The notes: a model not told the origin generated them from the sequence alone. DNA of 64,000 bases from Bradysia coprophila (GCF_014529535.1 NW_023503374.1:1488001-1552000), one strand, 5' to 3'; shown: positions 23,863-37,000, counted from the stretch's first letter. Translations and numbers: made by a program.

Positions 23863-26020
23863 TTTTAATGGGAAATGACTATGAACTCTCTCTCGCTAAC
23901 AGTAGTTTAAAACACTCAACTACCACAGTTAGTTAACAATTTGATAACACACACAAGTTACTTTATTTGTAATATATATCGTTAACTGATTATTTTCGGT
24001 TAATTATAATGATAAAAATGCTATAAAAACCACTCGTCTAACAGTCCGCTAAGGAATAGTTCCGTTTAAATTGTATAAATAGATGCGTCTTGTTAACCAT
24101 TTATTTATTTTTTGGATCGTGTAACTTTTAAATGTCCTCTTCCAATCAGATGTTTATGAAAATATCAAATCGATTTATATTTCATGAGCTACACATGGAC
24201 GAATAGAAAACAATTATTTGTTTGTAAACAACAGAACTATAAGAATCACACTTTTTGTATAACCATATTACAACATTTATGACGATGACTATCTCATCAA
24301 CATAACGAACAAACTACTATATTGGTACGCACACCTTTTTTTGGCCACTACACATCCACGTTTACTACAAAACTTCGTTCTTTAAAAACTTATTTCAATT
24401 CATATCATTCCTGTAACATTGAAGATGACACCCCTACAGTGACAAAATGTAGACAACAATTTTGATTTCACTATCCAGAGCACAATAAAGTATGTTTCCG
24501 TAAGCGAATCGATGTATTTTTTCAGATGCTTTTATTGTCGGTATAGACACTGTTATATCCTTGGATATATAATTTGCTCTGCCGTATAAAAGCTATGGTG
24601 TATGTTGTGTGCACAATATATATACGACGGTCTTCCAAATATAATTTTGAGAGAAAATTTTCGTATAGGAAAATCGATAATTCGTGTTATTTGGTTGAAT
24701 GAAATCGAAAATAACAATAATAGATCTACTCGTTCAATACAAAAAATCTGTTTGTACAAATATTTATTCAAAAGACGGTACACTAAAGTTATTTATACAC
24801 ATTCTTCTCGAGTCTCTCTTAAACTGATCCAGCTAATTGATTTTGGCTGAAATTTAATGCGTTTTTCAATAACTTCGTATGTTGTGATAACATTTACACG
24901 ATGTACACTCGCAGTAGATTTGTTTTATTTAGCGTTTCAATTTCAAATTAATGTTTCTTTCTTTGGTCATTTCCTTAAAGCTGTTCCGATTCATCAATGG
25001 ACTCCGCGCGGAAAATCCGTTTCGATCGCACAAAAAGTATCTATTTGATGGGCTCGCCTTGCTAATAAAAAAAAGGTGTTCGTGTGATGCAAAAGCGATA
25101 TTAAATGATTGACGGTTTGAGCGCAACTAATAGGAGAACAATTTACTCTGTTCACCGTGCAACATTTAATCAATTTTCACTTATTCTTGCAAACACCGAC
25201 ACCTATGCTGGAAAACGGAAATCTTATGGAAAAAAGCTTTAGCAGAGGTGCATGCGTGTAAGACATTAAGGTGAATAAAAGGAAATGCTGGTTTGTGTTT
25301 GGGATTTGTTTTCAGTTCGACTCACCAATCTGCAAATTTTTGTTGGGCAAACGTAGAAATTGTTGGGAAATAAAGTCAATTTTGCATCGAATTCAGTGTC
25401 TACTGTGAAAGTCAGCTATTATACAGTAATACTCTTCAATGAAAAGTCACGTAAGAATTTCCATATTTCGATGCTGATAATAATTGAACCGTCTAAAATG
25501 TCAATGAGCCGGCGGAATATGCTATTTCTGGGAAAGATGTGAATGTTGATTTGAACGCAATTTGAAAACAAATTAAGCAATTTTGATTATCAGCATACGG
25601 CCAAAGAATTGTAGCTTCGGAATGAAGAAAATAGTCATATTGGAGCCGAATGGTACATATACCTATTTAATAAAAACTACTCAGCTTACTTTCTACTTTT
25701 ATAGGGTAAAGTGGCCAGTTACGAGCCCCAGTTTTGTCTCTCTCACGCAAACACTGACATCCTTCGAACCCCTCTGTCACTGTTCATAACTGGCGATGGC
25801 TAATAACTAGCCTTTGTAAAGATCAAACGAAAAATGAGTTTAACCAAAAGCTCTTTCATTTATGTGCACAATAATCTAACACTGGATCTTGTTGACCTTT
25901 TAACCACTTGTCAGCAAATTTACTTTAGCTGAAAATGGCGCTGTTGTAGTTTTCAGGGTAAAACTTCACGAAACGACCGTATTCAGCTATGAAAACAAGG
26001 ATGTCTCTTTAGTAGTTTTC
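23863..26020. other. Upstream/5'-intron sequence of the DPP-like gene
   Basis: Immediately 5' of the 23862 ATG on the minus strand. If the two upstream candidate first exons are used, all of this is intronic. I see AT-rich sequence only and no confident promoter element. Confidence 0.4.
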
Positions 26021-26029
26021 AACCGCAAA

Positions 26030-26480
26030 ATGGGAACTACTGGTGTCAGTATTACTGACGTAAAAGGCGGTTCTGCTTCTAAACCGAGCAGTCCCGGCCC
26101 ATTCCACGATGTTCCCTCGGGGCGTTGCAACCTCGCGGAATTTGATGCAAGTCGATCGGAGCTGGAAGTTCATGATTCTATCCGAAGTGGTCATACCAAC
26201 CACGTACCCTACCGGAGGGTCTGTATCGGTACCACGGGAGCTGGAAGCCCCCCGAGAACCCGAGAAACTCTCGGTATCGGGCCCAGCGCCGGTTGAGGAG
26301 CCTATCCTTGGCTGAAACGTGGTGGCTGTTGGTTCAATTGCGCTTTATGCGCTGGGGTACTGCTCCCGGGGGAAGTGCAGTAAGGGTTGAGATAGGCTCT
26401 GGCCTCACCTTTGGTAATGTTAGTGCATGAACACCGGTATTTAAAGGTAGTTCTACGCGCTAATTGAGCGGTAATCTCGA
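26030..26480. repeat. Isolated GC-rich island, probably a repeat fragment
   Basis: This 450-bp segment is markedly GC-rich against an AT-rich background, with CpG-bearing stretches such as CGGGCCCAGCGCCGG and ACTGCTCCCGGGGGAAGTGC. It has short open frames on both strands but no intron signals or recognised domain. It resembles the 5' region of a non-LTR retrotransposon in composition, but I cannot name a family. A structured non-coding RNA is an alternative I could not test. Confidence 0.4.
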
Positions 26481-27236
26481 TCAAATCCTTTTTGGAAAAA
26501 AAGAGCTGTTAAGCTTATGGCAGGTAAGTTCTCTAATCTAAAGATATGTTATTCTGTAAACTGGTACAACGTCTCATGTCATACGGTTTGTAAAATGTAT
26601 TGTATAAATGGCTCTAGCTGAATAACAATCCCTACCCTGCCCACAAAAAACTTCCATTTCTAGTCATGAATACCATTAAACTTGTAAAATCTTTGTAAAA
26701 TATACAAACAATCAATTTCTGTCTAGGTCGTTATTCATGATATTGAAAGAATTTAATTTTAGAAACTTTGATAAAAAAAAAACTTTTCGCAACAAACAAT
26801 CTTCCGTCCAAAGAAACTTTGTCTTTGTTTGAATAATGAGACTGTAATGAACAAAAACAATAAAAGAAAAACTGCTTTCCGTCTTGTCTTCCGCTACAAG
26901 TCACTCTTTTTTTAATGTTTATACCTTTGAACATTTACATCCGTACAGTACGTTCAGTATTATAGTGTATATATATATAGTCTCAACTCTTGACCTTATT
27001 TACAGCTACAACTATACTTTTCGTCTACGAAGAAAAACAATTTATAAATCAAGCAAGTAGAAGATTAATATGGCTTAGTCATTCTTCTACGTTACTCACA
27101 GGACATCAGAGGTACATTTGAAACATAAAGTTTATTTTCTATCGGCCTACGACGATAATTTCGCATTGATCCCTCTAGTTCAGAACTGTTTATCTCAATC
27201 TGTTCTCGGCAATTATAATTGTGTATGCACCCCTCT

Positions 27237-27326
27237 CCAAAATGTTTATTTTGGCGATTCGGATTATGTACTACGCCTCAGGCTCCGTACATAACTTCCA
27301 AATCGTCAAAGTAAACATTTTGGACG
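27237..27326. repeat. Hairpin (foldback) repeat
   Basis: CCAAAATGTTTATTTTGGCG at the left is mirrored by CGTCAAAGTAAACATTTTGG at the right. The interior arms also pair partially (TTATGTAC / GTACATAA). No coding sequence. Confidence 0.7.
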
Positions 27327-28054
27327 GAGGCGCATAATCTGTTAATAAAAGTTTCACGAGCGTATATTTACCTGTTAGGACCATCCACATTGTACAAGAA
27401 AGTTACCAATGTCAACGAGACATACTCACCAGTGATATGTTCTTCACATATCCATTAATGATCAAAGGACATTCTTCCGAAAAGTTTTATTCATACAAAC
27501 AATACAGACAAACTAAGGTATTTCTACCAAACACGATCTAAAGAAAATTCCGCAAATTTTAAGGCGTACGTCGTTGCCACCTCCTGTTTATTAGCTGTCA
27601 TTTAATATAGCTGAATTTATAGATAAAACCATTTATCTGCTGGTATAATAGAGCGTTCGGATTCCACCTCAATCAGTAGGTCCAATTAATTAGTTAGTAC
27701 AATAGGCCCAAACGTAGGCCTCCGTGCGCGTTCTAGCAATCAGAACAAACTATCAAACAACAACTAAAAAATAGAGCGTGGATTTGAGCTCAGTATTGTC
27801 ACTGATTGATGCTGTCGTTATGTCGGTCTTCTGTCAAGAAAAATATTTTCAATTTTTTAACAAATTTTCAAATTTTAAGCTCAAAAGACAGTCTCACTTG
27901 CAGTGCCGTCGCTGATTTTTGCGGGACTGACGAGAACAATTCCCACAATCTGTAGATCGTGATTTTATAGGAAATCTAGAGTTTCATTGCTCCATTTGTC
28001 AGCTCATAAATAAAACAAAATTAAAACAAAACGAGCAAGACTTTCGTTTTTTTT

Positions 28055-28121
28055 AAAGGCCAGGTTAAGGCGCTTCAATGTAAACATTCAGCCTTGTATG
28101 ACGCCCTAACCTGGCCTTTCC
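28055..28121. repeat. Short inverted repeat
   Basis: AAAGGCCAGGTTAAGGCG is mirrored by CGCCCTAACCTGGCCTTT with a spacer of about 30 bp. Probably a small foldback remnant. Confidence 0.65.
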
Positions 28122-29012
28122 ATTGGTTATCATTTAAATATGTCTCCGCCTATTCCACTATGTTAAATAACCGGGGGTTACAACGGCATACACCTGTCAT
28201 TTAATGGCATTTTGATTTCCTTCGCCTCTTTTTCCTTAAGGTGTTGCAATGAATTCGTTATAGCAGCAGAAGTTCCTTTTTTCCGTGCCAATTAACAATT
28301 TCAATTAGCATTAAGTTACAAATGTTGACTGGGTACATTGAAATGTATACAACGACGAATAATAAAGTCTTTAGAAAATGAATAACAAATTATAAGTTAG
28401 TCAAGTTTAACAGTGAATTAGCGAACGAGTTCCGAATTTATTTATCGCTTGAAATTGCATAATCCATGAAACACTAGATTTATTGTTTCATTTTAACTTT
28501 ATGGCTGCTGTCATGTTATTCTTAATTTATAACACAAAATGCCATCTTATCTCAAAGAATTATAAAATTTATCTTAATTCGGTTAGAACAAGAAGGAGAA
28601 AGAGAAAAAAAGGATGGAGGAAGACTGGGAGGAAGCTGCTTTCATCCACTTCAATTTATTTCGTCACACATTTATAATTCCTTAACTCGCATTAAATATC
28701 TAATTTAATGCTGCTGGCTTTCGAAAAGAAAACAAAGGCCTAATATGAGTACTTATGTACGCGACGACACATAGCATGGCATGGCAAGTGGAAAATAAAC
28801 ATACCACAGAAATATACCGAATTCTTATTGTTCTAGAAAAAATCGACATGGACGTTGAAATAATAAACTAGCATAAGTGAAGAGATTGTTTTACGGGCTT
28901 TAACATTTCAGAAACGGCACAATCCATTGAATCTGTTACTTCTTTTGTTGGTTTGTAGTTTTCCGTTGTGATTACTTTTACTTCATTTTTTCTAGAAATT
29001 TGATATGTTTTC

Positions 29013-29203
29013 TCTTTTGGTAGCTGTTGTGGTTTATTTAACAAATGAAAATCTAAATTTCTTATTTTCCTATTTCATTCTTGTTGCGAGCTGCTTTGTG
29101 CAAGCACGTGCCTAACAAAAATTCACAAATTCCAAATCTAGATTTTCATTTGTTCAACACAATTCTTGTGGCATCAATTAAAACCCACAACAACTTCCAA
29201 ATT
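29013..29203. mobile_element. MITE-like element sharing arms with 33560-33690
   Basis: The outer arms TTGGTAGCTGTTGTGG and CCACAACAACTTCCAAA are inverted, with a second inner inversion (AACAAATGAAAATCTAAAT / ATCTAGATTTTCATTTGTT). The same two motifs recur in the same order at 33560-33690. Confidence 0.6.
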
Positions 29204-29922
29204 AGACAACATGTCGAATTTCACGTTTCTTTCAATGTGTTACGGAGCTAATCGCTTCTCTGTCATCACTGTCGATAACAGATGCCTAGCTTCTGAAAGA
29301 TTGGCAGATGCTTATGAAGCTAGCGGAGAACGGATAGTAGAAAGCCGGGGTGGACACTTCAATGAATTCATGAGATATTTTTTGAGTTATAAGTGTTTTA
29401 CATGCAACATGCGTCGAAAACCGTACTTTCGACCGCAATCAACATGTATTATATATTGCACGTCACGAAGAAGTTGTGAATTTTGTTGATCCGAGGCGAA
29501 GTCGAGACTTTTCTTTTTTATCAGGAGTTATGTAATGGATTTTATCACATACGCGCGGTGTTCGGATGTCAAAATTACTTAACTAGAAGTTTAATTCAAA
29601 AATTACACTTCAGGTCTATGTTGTTGTCTCGTTTTCGCTTATGTGATAAAATAGAGTACACACTTGTCACTATCAGTCTCGGCAAGCCTCGACTTCTTCG
29701 TGACAAGTGTGTAATATATATTACATGCTGAGGGCCTCGAAAAAAGTGCTTGAAACATGAAAAGTACAGTATGTTGCATGTAATGGTAGATTACATACTT
29801 GTGCGGAAAATCGTTGTTTTGAAGAGTGTGTAGTTTGTATGCTGAGCCGAAGGTAAGTTATTTTACCTCTTAAGTGTGGCGAAAGTGAATTTTTCTTTTG
29901 GGTCCCCGGCCCCCCTGCGAAA

Positions 29923-30375
29923 TAGTACATTACTATGCAAGGGAAGTAAAGTGATATCTCGTATCCAGATGAGAAAAAGTATCCGAGGGCGGCAGCCCGA
30001 GGTACTTTTACTCATCGTGATACGAGATATAACTTTATTTTCCGTGTGTAGTACGACGTTTTACTATGCGAGTGATGTAAAGGTTATTGCCTATACATGT
30101 AACAGCCTTATTACATGCACCAGCATAGTAAAATGAATTTTCGCAGCACATAGGAGGTAATAGTACATTACTATGCAAGGGAAGTAAAGTGATATCTCGT
30201 ATCCAGATGAGAAAAAGTATCCGAGGGCGGCAGCCCGAGGTACTTTTACTCATCGTGATACGAGATATCACTTTATTTCCCGTGTGTAGTACGACGTTTT
30301 ACTATGCTAGTGATGTAAAGGTTATTGCCTATACATGTAATAGCCTTATTACATGCACCAGCATAGTAAAATACT
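29923..30375. repeat. Tandem duplication of a 238-bp foldback unit
   Basis: Two copies start at TAGTACATTACTATGCAAGG (29923 and 30161). Each contains an internal inversion: GATATCTCGTATCCAGATGA against TCATCGTGATACGAGATATC. The copies are nearly identical over at least 210 bp, so the duplication is recent. Related pieces (ATCCAGATGAG, ATCCGAGGGC) occur near 6600-6640. Confidence 0.8.
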
Positions 30376-30994
30376 ATTTCAAATCACTTTCACTTCAAAT
30401 TTTAATTATTTATTTACGGAAGGAATTTCAGCGATCAGTATGTTTCAAAGCTAAAGATTGCTGTTGTTGGTTTCACAAAAAACTGCCACTATTTTCTTAA
30501 AATAGAACAAACACAAAAGTTTTTTTTTTTACTTTTTCGAGATAAGAGCTATATTATACGGGACAGTATCGATTTGTTTTTCGCGGGCGATATGTTTTTT
30601 ACCAAATTACAATAGCAAACAATCTAATAAATCTCGTGACTAAATTCAAACTGGAAATGGTAGGATTCATTTATGGGGACTTTGGTATGAGTACATGATA
30701 CCCGCACGCTTGAAATTCGGTTACATTATACATATCCTCAACCGAGGACACAAATCCATATAGTGTAGTATGTATGCGTATCTTTTACTTGTTGAAATAA
30801 TTTTTTAATTGTAAATTTCCTGTTTCCGAGATGTTGAACAATGGAAGTAAAAGTTTTAAGTAACAGTAACAGCAGGCTGATATTGTAAACGACCACGAAA
30901 CTAACAATTCCAATTGTAATTTTTTGTGAATATATCGAAATTCAATATGAAAAAAAAAGGTTTCCAAGCAAATTACTCAATAATACCGATACAG

Positions 30995-32182
30995 TTTTTT
31001 TTTTTTTTTTTTAATATTTATTTACTTCATTTCGTCAATGGCTGAAGCCCCCTGACTACTTACAATTTACACAATTTACAATTTGAATAATTAAAATAGA
31101 AACAATAAAGCGCGACATTGAATTTGCAGGGAAGATGAGGAATTCGATAGTTCGGATTGTTTAGCTGAATCGATGCAATAATGATCCACCTGAAAAAAAA
31201 AATGATTAGCAAAAGCCAGTCGACTAGACTAGCAGATATTTGCACAAGTCGGCTAGACCTGGAATTCGTGTATCAAAGTCGTGAGACTCGATCTGACTAA
31301 TCAGTTTCTGATCAGAGTAAGAACCATCGGTTCAGCGTATTAATAATAAATTAAGAACAAACAGAAAATAACAATCTTAAAAAAAAGGTCGGAATTAAAA
31401 TCAAAAAGCGAAACTCTTAGTTTAGTTTAATCAACGTTTCAGAAATTCACGAGCAGTAATACCTTCAGGCCACAGCTTACTGTTAACTATAGAGCCAAAC
31501 ATTGCAGAGTTCACAGTAATCTTAAACGATACAAAGCTGATGCTGTCCATATCTACGAAAGGTGGGACCAACATCTTGCAAGACACGTCTTCAGCCTTCG
31601 AAATCACTTTCTCACGCAACAAGTAATTCACAATATGCTCTTCGGTAACAGACGTAGAAAAATTGGATACGTAAGCAGACTTACGTGTCTCGGACGCTGT
31701 GACATCACCTGCTGAGTAAATTGAATTTCCTTGAACTACAGGACTCTCGAGCCTGAAGCACGGATGTGTGGTAACGTCAAATTCATTTAGTACTTTAGTT
31801 GGGGAACTAGAAGTGTTAGGAGGAGTACGAAGTTGAGTTTGAGTTAGATCCAAATTTCCGGCCCCATGCTGCGTCTTACTTCGAGCAACGACACATAAAT
31901 TGTCCATAGTTGACGGACTCGATTTGTTCACACCGTCGGACTTGATGTAATAATTACTCGATTGCATCTCTTTCGTCGATGGAGAACTACTCATTGAGCC
32001 CTTAGGGCTCGTAGTGCTTTGCTCCATGCTAGGCGACCGGGTTACTAAGAAATCGGAGCTATAAGTCTTTGACTTTGCATTTGGAATCGGATTACAAAAT
32101 CGTTTTCGTTTATTCTTGACAGTAATGAGCGGACGCTGGACGTTAAATGGCAATGAAACTGGGGTAATAGCGGTAGAATGTT
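30995..32182 (-). mobile_element. LINE ORF1-type coding remnant with poly(A) tail, 5' truncated
   Basis: On the minus strand an open frame runs from about 32180 to the stop at 31431-31433. A 3' region of about 420 bp follows and ends in an 18-bp poly(A) (poly(T) at 30995-31012 on the plus strand), the hallmark of target-primed reverse transcription. The frame starts without an ATG after a stop at 32181-32183. It is Ser/Thr/Pro-rich, then has a compact C-terminal domain including YVSNFSTSVTEEHIVNYLL and a KLWPEGITAREF motif, similar to the RRM-like end of insect LINE ORF1 proteins. No reverse transcriptase is present, so this is either a deleted LINE, a half-LINE, or a retrocopy of a host gene derived from ORF1. 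It lies in the proposed long 5' intron of the DPP-like gene. Confidence 0.6.
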
Positions 32183-33559
32183 AGCAGTTAAGTACAACTA
32201 ATTTTTACGTTGAATTTGCTTCAGCTGATTTTCAGCTGGTCCACTCACACAATCGAAACTACTTATTCGTATTTATTCGGTTTTACCACTCACGCATATG
32301 TCCTGTATAAATACGTATATGTAGTTTTGTTTGTATGAGAGGACCAGCTGAACATCAAGAAAACTTCGTTGGCTTGTTGAAGTGACACAATTTTTTTCAG
32401 TTCTTCTTGCGATCTATTTTCTGGTGAAGTAATTTCCCTGTGGTAAAATTCCACGAAATGTCATAGCAGTGATGTTGGTTCACATAAAAAAATAGATCTC
32501 TGGCATTAGCAGTTGTACAGTGCGAGAAAATAAACGGACCACATTTTCAACGAATCCACATGGGATATACATATATTAAGCATACGTAAGTGACGTAACA
32601 TTGGTACTATATGTGGAATGCATAAGAAGAATTGGATTGTAATTGTAACTCCATTTCTCCTTGTCTGCATAACGAAATGTTACTAGAAATATACTAGATT
32701 TGTACAAGATTCTATTACATTTGAGGTTTCACACATCACACAGCAAAGACCTCTTGAAAAAAAAAGAATGCTGAGTCGACTTGCTAGTAATGTTTCTAGT
32801 AATTGAGTTGTCTGTAATTTTTTACGACATTCCGAGAAAACGAGTATTTTTGGTAGCACAGCACACACACAATCGAATTTATTGGAGGACTCGTAGTTAT
32901 AATTGAATTAAATGGATTTGCGTGAAGCTTCCCGCTACTACCATTAACATTTTACTGCAATATGAGCCATCAGCCAGTGATTCGTTATCTTTATTACTCT
33001 TCAGTGAAGCAAATCGATAGAGAAAAGAAATTATTTTGATTGTTTTAATTGCACCCTTCAACTACGATTACTGTTGGAGAAAATTTATTGTGGTTAGTGT
33101 CAGTAGCTGACGAGTATAATTATCGTATTAGCAAGGTTCGTGTTTAATGTCATTAAATCGAAAGCAAAGTGATTATGTTATCAATGTTTGTTCGGGTATA
33201 TTTGATCCATATGTTGAGGTTTTTTTTTGAGAGGCAACGTCCAGTGTGGCCAGGCACGGAAATAATGTTTTCTTTCCGGTAACTTAAAACGTAAAACTGT
33301 TCCCAATCAAAACCAAATTTTTGGCAAAAATGTTCCTCTATTTCTTTGTTATATATTCGTTTGCGGCCTAGTTTTTCTTTAGTTTCTGAAATTATATCTT
33401 CAACGGCACGTTTTTCTTACGGCCTAAATCCACTTATGCTATTCAATACTGAGTTTGCCACAGTTCTTTAGTTGTAAACAGTGGGCAAAATAAAGAAGTC
33501 ACATTTTCAACGTATTCAATGTAGTTGATGTCAGGGAGAGAAAAGTCGACATTTTTTTC

Positions 33560-33690
33560 TTATTTGGGAGCTGTTGTGGTATGGAATCGATTCCACAGGA
33601 GTTTCGTTCAACAAATGAAAATCTAGATTTTCATATTCGTTAAACAAATTTTGTGCGGAATCATTTACAAACCTCAACCACTCCCAAAAC
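33560..33690. mobile_element. MITE-like element, sister of 29013-29203
   Basis: TTGGGAGCTGTTGTGGTATG and its approximate inverse near 33660-33690 (CTCAACCACTCCCAAAAC) bracket a shared core containing AACAAATGAAAATCTAGATT. No coding capacity. Confidence 0.6.
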
Positions 33691-34984
33691 AAAAACAAAA
33701 ACAATTCGAATCTCACTGTACATACCATCGAAATACAATCAATTTTCCCTTGTTGAATTTATCTTGCTTTCTTCCACATTCAAACGCAAAAGCAATTCAT
33801 TTTAAATAAAATCTATTTCCATAAACAAATCCGAATACGTCAACTTGTTTCAACTGGAAATTTCCAGCGATTACATTTTTCAAATGAAACTTTCCTTTAA
33901 TCCGAAAGCTCAGAGATTATTTCAATTTAGTTTTATTTTACGAGCTTTAGAAAATTAATTTTTGAGTGACCCAAATCTACTTTGAGTTCGGCTACGATCG
34001 ATGTCATTTTGTGTTTTCTGTGAAAATGAAAATGAAACAGAAATTATAAAAACACAAAATAAAAAAGGACATAAACCACATTCACAAGTTTGTGCCGACT
34101 TGTTTTATATCCGCAGCTCTAAATACAACATTTGTGCTCGAGAGATTCATTTACCCAGTAAATGTACAATATATCGATTCATTGCTGAAGTGAGCATTTA
34201 AGAAATTTATGGTTTCAACTGAAAGAACTGCCGTTAAGTGTTACGTCATTTCATAGGTGCATAGGTCAAGTCAAGATATATTTCCTCCATGTTTTAGTTA
34301 TAGTGAACCGTACTGCAAATATTACTTCTTGTTATAAAACTGATAATTAAGTGTCATTGTTTCGGATTTTCTTCTCGCGTTTTTCGCATAAAGGGAGCTG
34401 CTGGAATAAATTTCTTTTTTTTTATACCAACAGAACGTGATTTAATTTTCAGTGATAGCGAAATAATGTCAAGAGAGTTATGCATAAAATATGTGCCATT
34501 TACATATAGATATCGTCGATGTGCAAAAAAAGAGTTTTGTGTAAGATAAGTAATGGTTTCCGTTTCCAATGGAACAGAAATTCGCTTGCGGATTATAATA
34601 TATTACAATCATCAGTTGACACACATCGACCTACTGTCAATATTAGTCAGTTTATCGATAATATTTTAGATATTCGAGCTAGGACTTCAACCGAGACTAT
34701 TATAATTTAAAAATACTTAATGGTGATATCGCCAAATCTTCAGGTGATTTTTTAAATTGTGGGACATGTCAGACGGTACCGAAATAGTACATTTTGTTAC
34801 TAGTTTCATCACGAATCACAAACGACGATTTTTGTGCATGAAAACTGAGACGAAACCACAGCACCATTAACATAGAAATCACTCTACAACAAAGCATGCA
34901 CACTTGATCGCGGCCGGAAAAATATATATGAAAATCCATTTTCTGCCGGAGAGAGCGTCTGAGATAGTATGTTGTGTTACAAGT

Positions 34985-35063
34985 ATTGTAATGTTGATTT
35001 TTTCAGCACTAGACCCAAGAAAATTTGGTCGTGTGCTGAAAAAATCTCATTACAATACGTGTA
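34985..35063. repeat. Hairpin repeat
   Basis: GTATTGTAATG with ATTTTTTCAGCAC is mirrored by GTGCTGAAAAAATCTCATTA and CAATAC. The surrounding sequence repeats the words CAACACT and GAGTGCTGAAAA. Confidence 0.55.
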
Positions 35064-35781
35064 AGAGCACAAGAGTACAAGAACACAAAAAATCATAATT
35101 TTCATTGTAAACAATCACTCTTCAAATTTGATCGATCACTTTGCTTTGCATTTTCTCAAACGAATGCTGTAACAACTCATACAAATTCCATTTCAACACT
35201 GCTTTGAGTGTTGTAATATCACATCAAATTGGTGCGGAAATAAGTCACTTTACAACACTAAAATGAGTGCTGAAAAGAGTCGTATTTCAATTCTCGGTGG
35301 CACAAAAGTACTTTCTTGGCCGCAAATACCTCTATCTGAGAAGTACAGAAAAATTGAACTTTTCGATCGTAGAATGCGTGTCGAAATACGTCGAATTTCA
35401 GTCTCCAAACACAAAAACTGTTTTTCGACAATCACTCAAGAAAAAATTATTTTAAATTAGTGTAATGTTGTACGAATGTCGGCCTTGGAAAGACCTACAG
35501 GTACAGTATACGAACCGCTTGGTGCTAGTAGATCCACGAGAGTTATGACTGAAAATATAGTGAATGTTCGGAGAGTCCGCCTTCTCTGCAGCTTCGATGT
35601 TACACGGAACTGAGTATGGGGTGTTGTAGCTGGTCTCACCCACTATCGTTCCACATATAAATGAAGCCAGAAGTGAAAGCGTTTCCTAAAATTGAAAGAC
35701 GAATCCAACGAGCTATTACTCACTAAAATCGGAGACCGCTTGTTCCCCAATCACCTGAAGATTTGGCGATATCACTCTTAA

Positions 35782-35920
35782 GAGGGCCTAAATTACGAGA
35801 AAAATTTCGTAATTTATGCCCAAGGAATGAAAATATTTTTGATAGAAAAATATTTTCTATCAAAAATATTTTCATTCCTTGGGCATAAATTACGAAATTT
35901 TTCTCGTAATTTAGGCCCTC
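35782..35920. repeat. 139-bp near-perfect palindrome
   Basis: The sequence reads GAGGGCCTAAATTACGAGAA at the left and TTCTCGTAATTTAGGCCCTC at the right. The two arms complement each other almost without mismatch through CCCAAGGAATGAAAATATTT to the centre near 35851. The terminal sequence recurs alone at about 2591-2611. Confidence 0.9.
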
Positions 35921-36931
35921 AGCATGAAAAGTTGTAGACGCATCTGTTGTGAATGGTTTATTTTTGGCACTTTCGCTTGTCGCCCTCACTTCGTTCGAGC
36001 TACAACCCGCGAAATTGTCTAAAATATACCGTCCACAGCAGATGCGTAAATAACTGATTTCATCAGTAATAAATAAATTTCCTTCAAAAACCGTTTCCAA
36101 GCGTCAAAAAGTATTTTCACTCATCAAAAATACATTTTTCAGAAATATATTTTCGCGCGTAAAACGTTACAAAAAATATTTTCATGCGTCAAAAATGTTC
36201 ACGCGTTTCCAAAATTTATGATTACTCTGCGTCTGATTTCTCTTTTTCGCTTATGCAATAAAATAGCGTATTGACATATGAGGCAAATCTGGACAAGTCT
36301 CAATGCCTTTCCCTCCAATGTCAATAATCTACTAGTGTTCAATATTTATGTCGTTAAATCAAACTGAATCTGGTACTTCTTTAGCTTCATCAGTATTTTA
36401 ACAATATGCCATAATGATTATATGATAAAACATATTAGTCAGAGTTCATCGCTTATCTATTCTTAAACGAAACAGTCTGATCGACTGTGATAACCACATA
36501 TCTCCATAAATATTAGTACTGCAACATGTGGACTCATAATGACAGAGCCGCATAAATATAAATGGGAATAATCGCACCACAAAAAAAGAGAATGATATCT
36601 CATTCCGAATTATGTTTTTGTTCGCCCATCCCATCCCCAAAAATTAATCTAACAAAAAAGTTATATTTCCCATTGCTATTCCAACAGTTTTTCGTACACT
36701 TTCCTCTACAATGACGAATAGTTATCTCACCGAAATGGGGGGAGTGGAGAGAAACGAATAGTCACGTTGTGGCGTTTTTTTCCACACATTCAGTTAAATC
36801 TCATCATTCCGACTAATCATCTCGGTAATTTAGATTGGATATCCATCCACAAAATAAACAGGGAAACAAACCCACGGTACTTTCGTTCCCTCTCATATAA
36901 CATTTGTCAGTGTTCAACCTCATTAACTCAC

Positions 36932-37000
36932 CTCAATTTGTGAATCCTTTTTACCCATTCCACCACCGCCAGCATGACCCGTACTTTGAACTGAATTCAT
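36932..37000 (-). CDS. Candidate alternative first coding exon (B) of the DPP-like gene
   Basis: On the minus strand an ATG in good context (CAAGATG) opens 23 codons, beginning MNSVQSTGHAGGGGMGKK. They end in phase 0 at a strong donor GTGAGT. No stop or acceptor is needed upstream. The phase matches the acceptor of DPP-like exon 2 at 22017, which encodes the residues leading into the membrane span. A Gly-rich, basic cytoplasmic tail of this size suits a type II membrane protein. The assignment is inferred from phase, strand and position only; it could belong to another gene. Confidence 0.5.

Noticed and set aside
26030-26315. Open frames in the GC-rich island
   Set aside because: GC-rich sequence yields few stops by chance; peptides on both strands match no family I know.
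29166-29489. 107-codon open frame
   Set aside because: It begins in a MITE arm and continues into dispersed repeat sequence, with no splice signals or family match.
30189-30500. Open frame of 103 codons
   Set aside because: It is the reading frame of the 238-bp tandem repeat; the same peptide appears in the other copy at 29876-30136.
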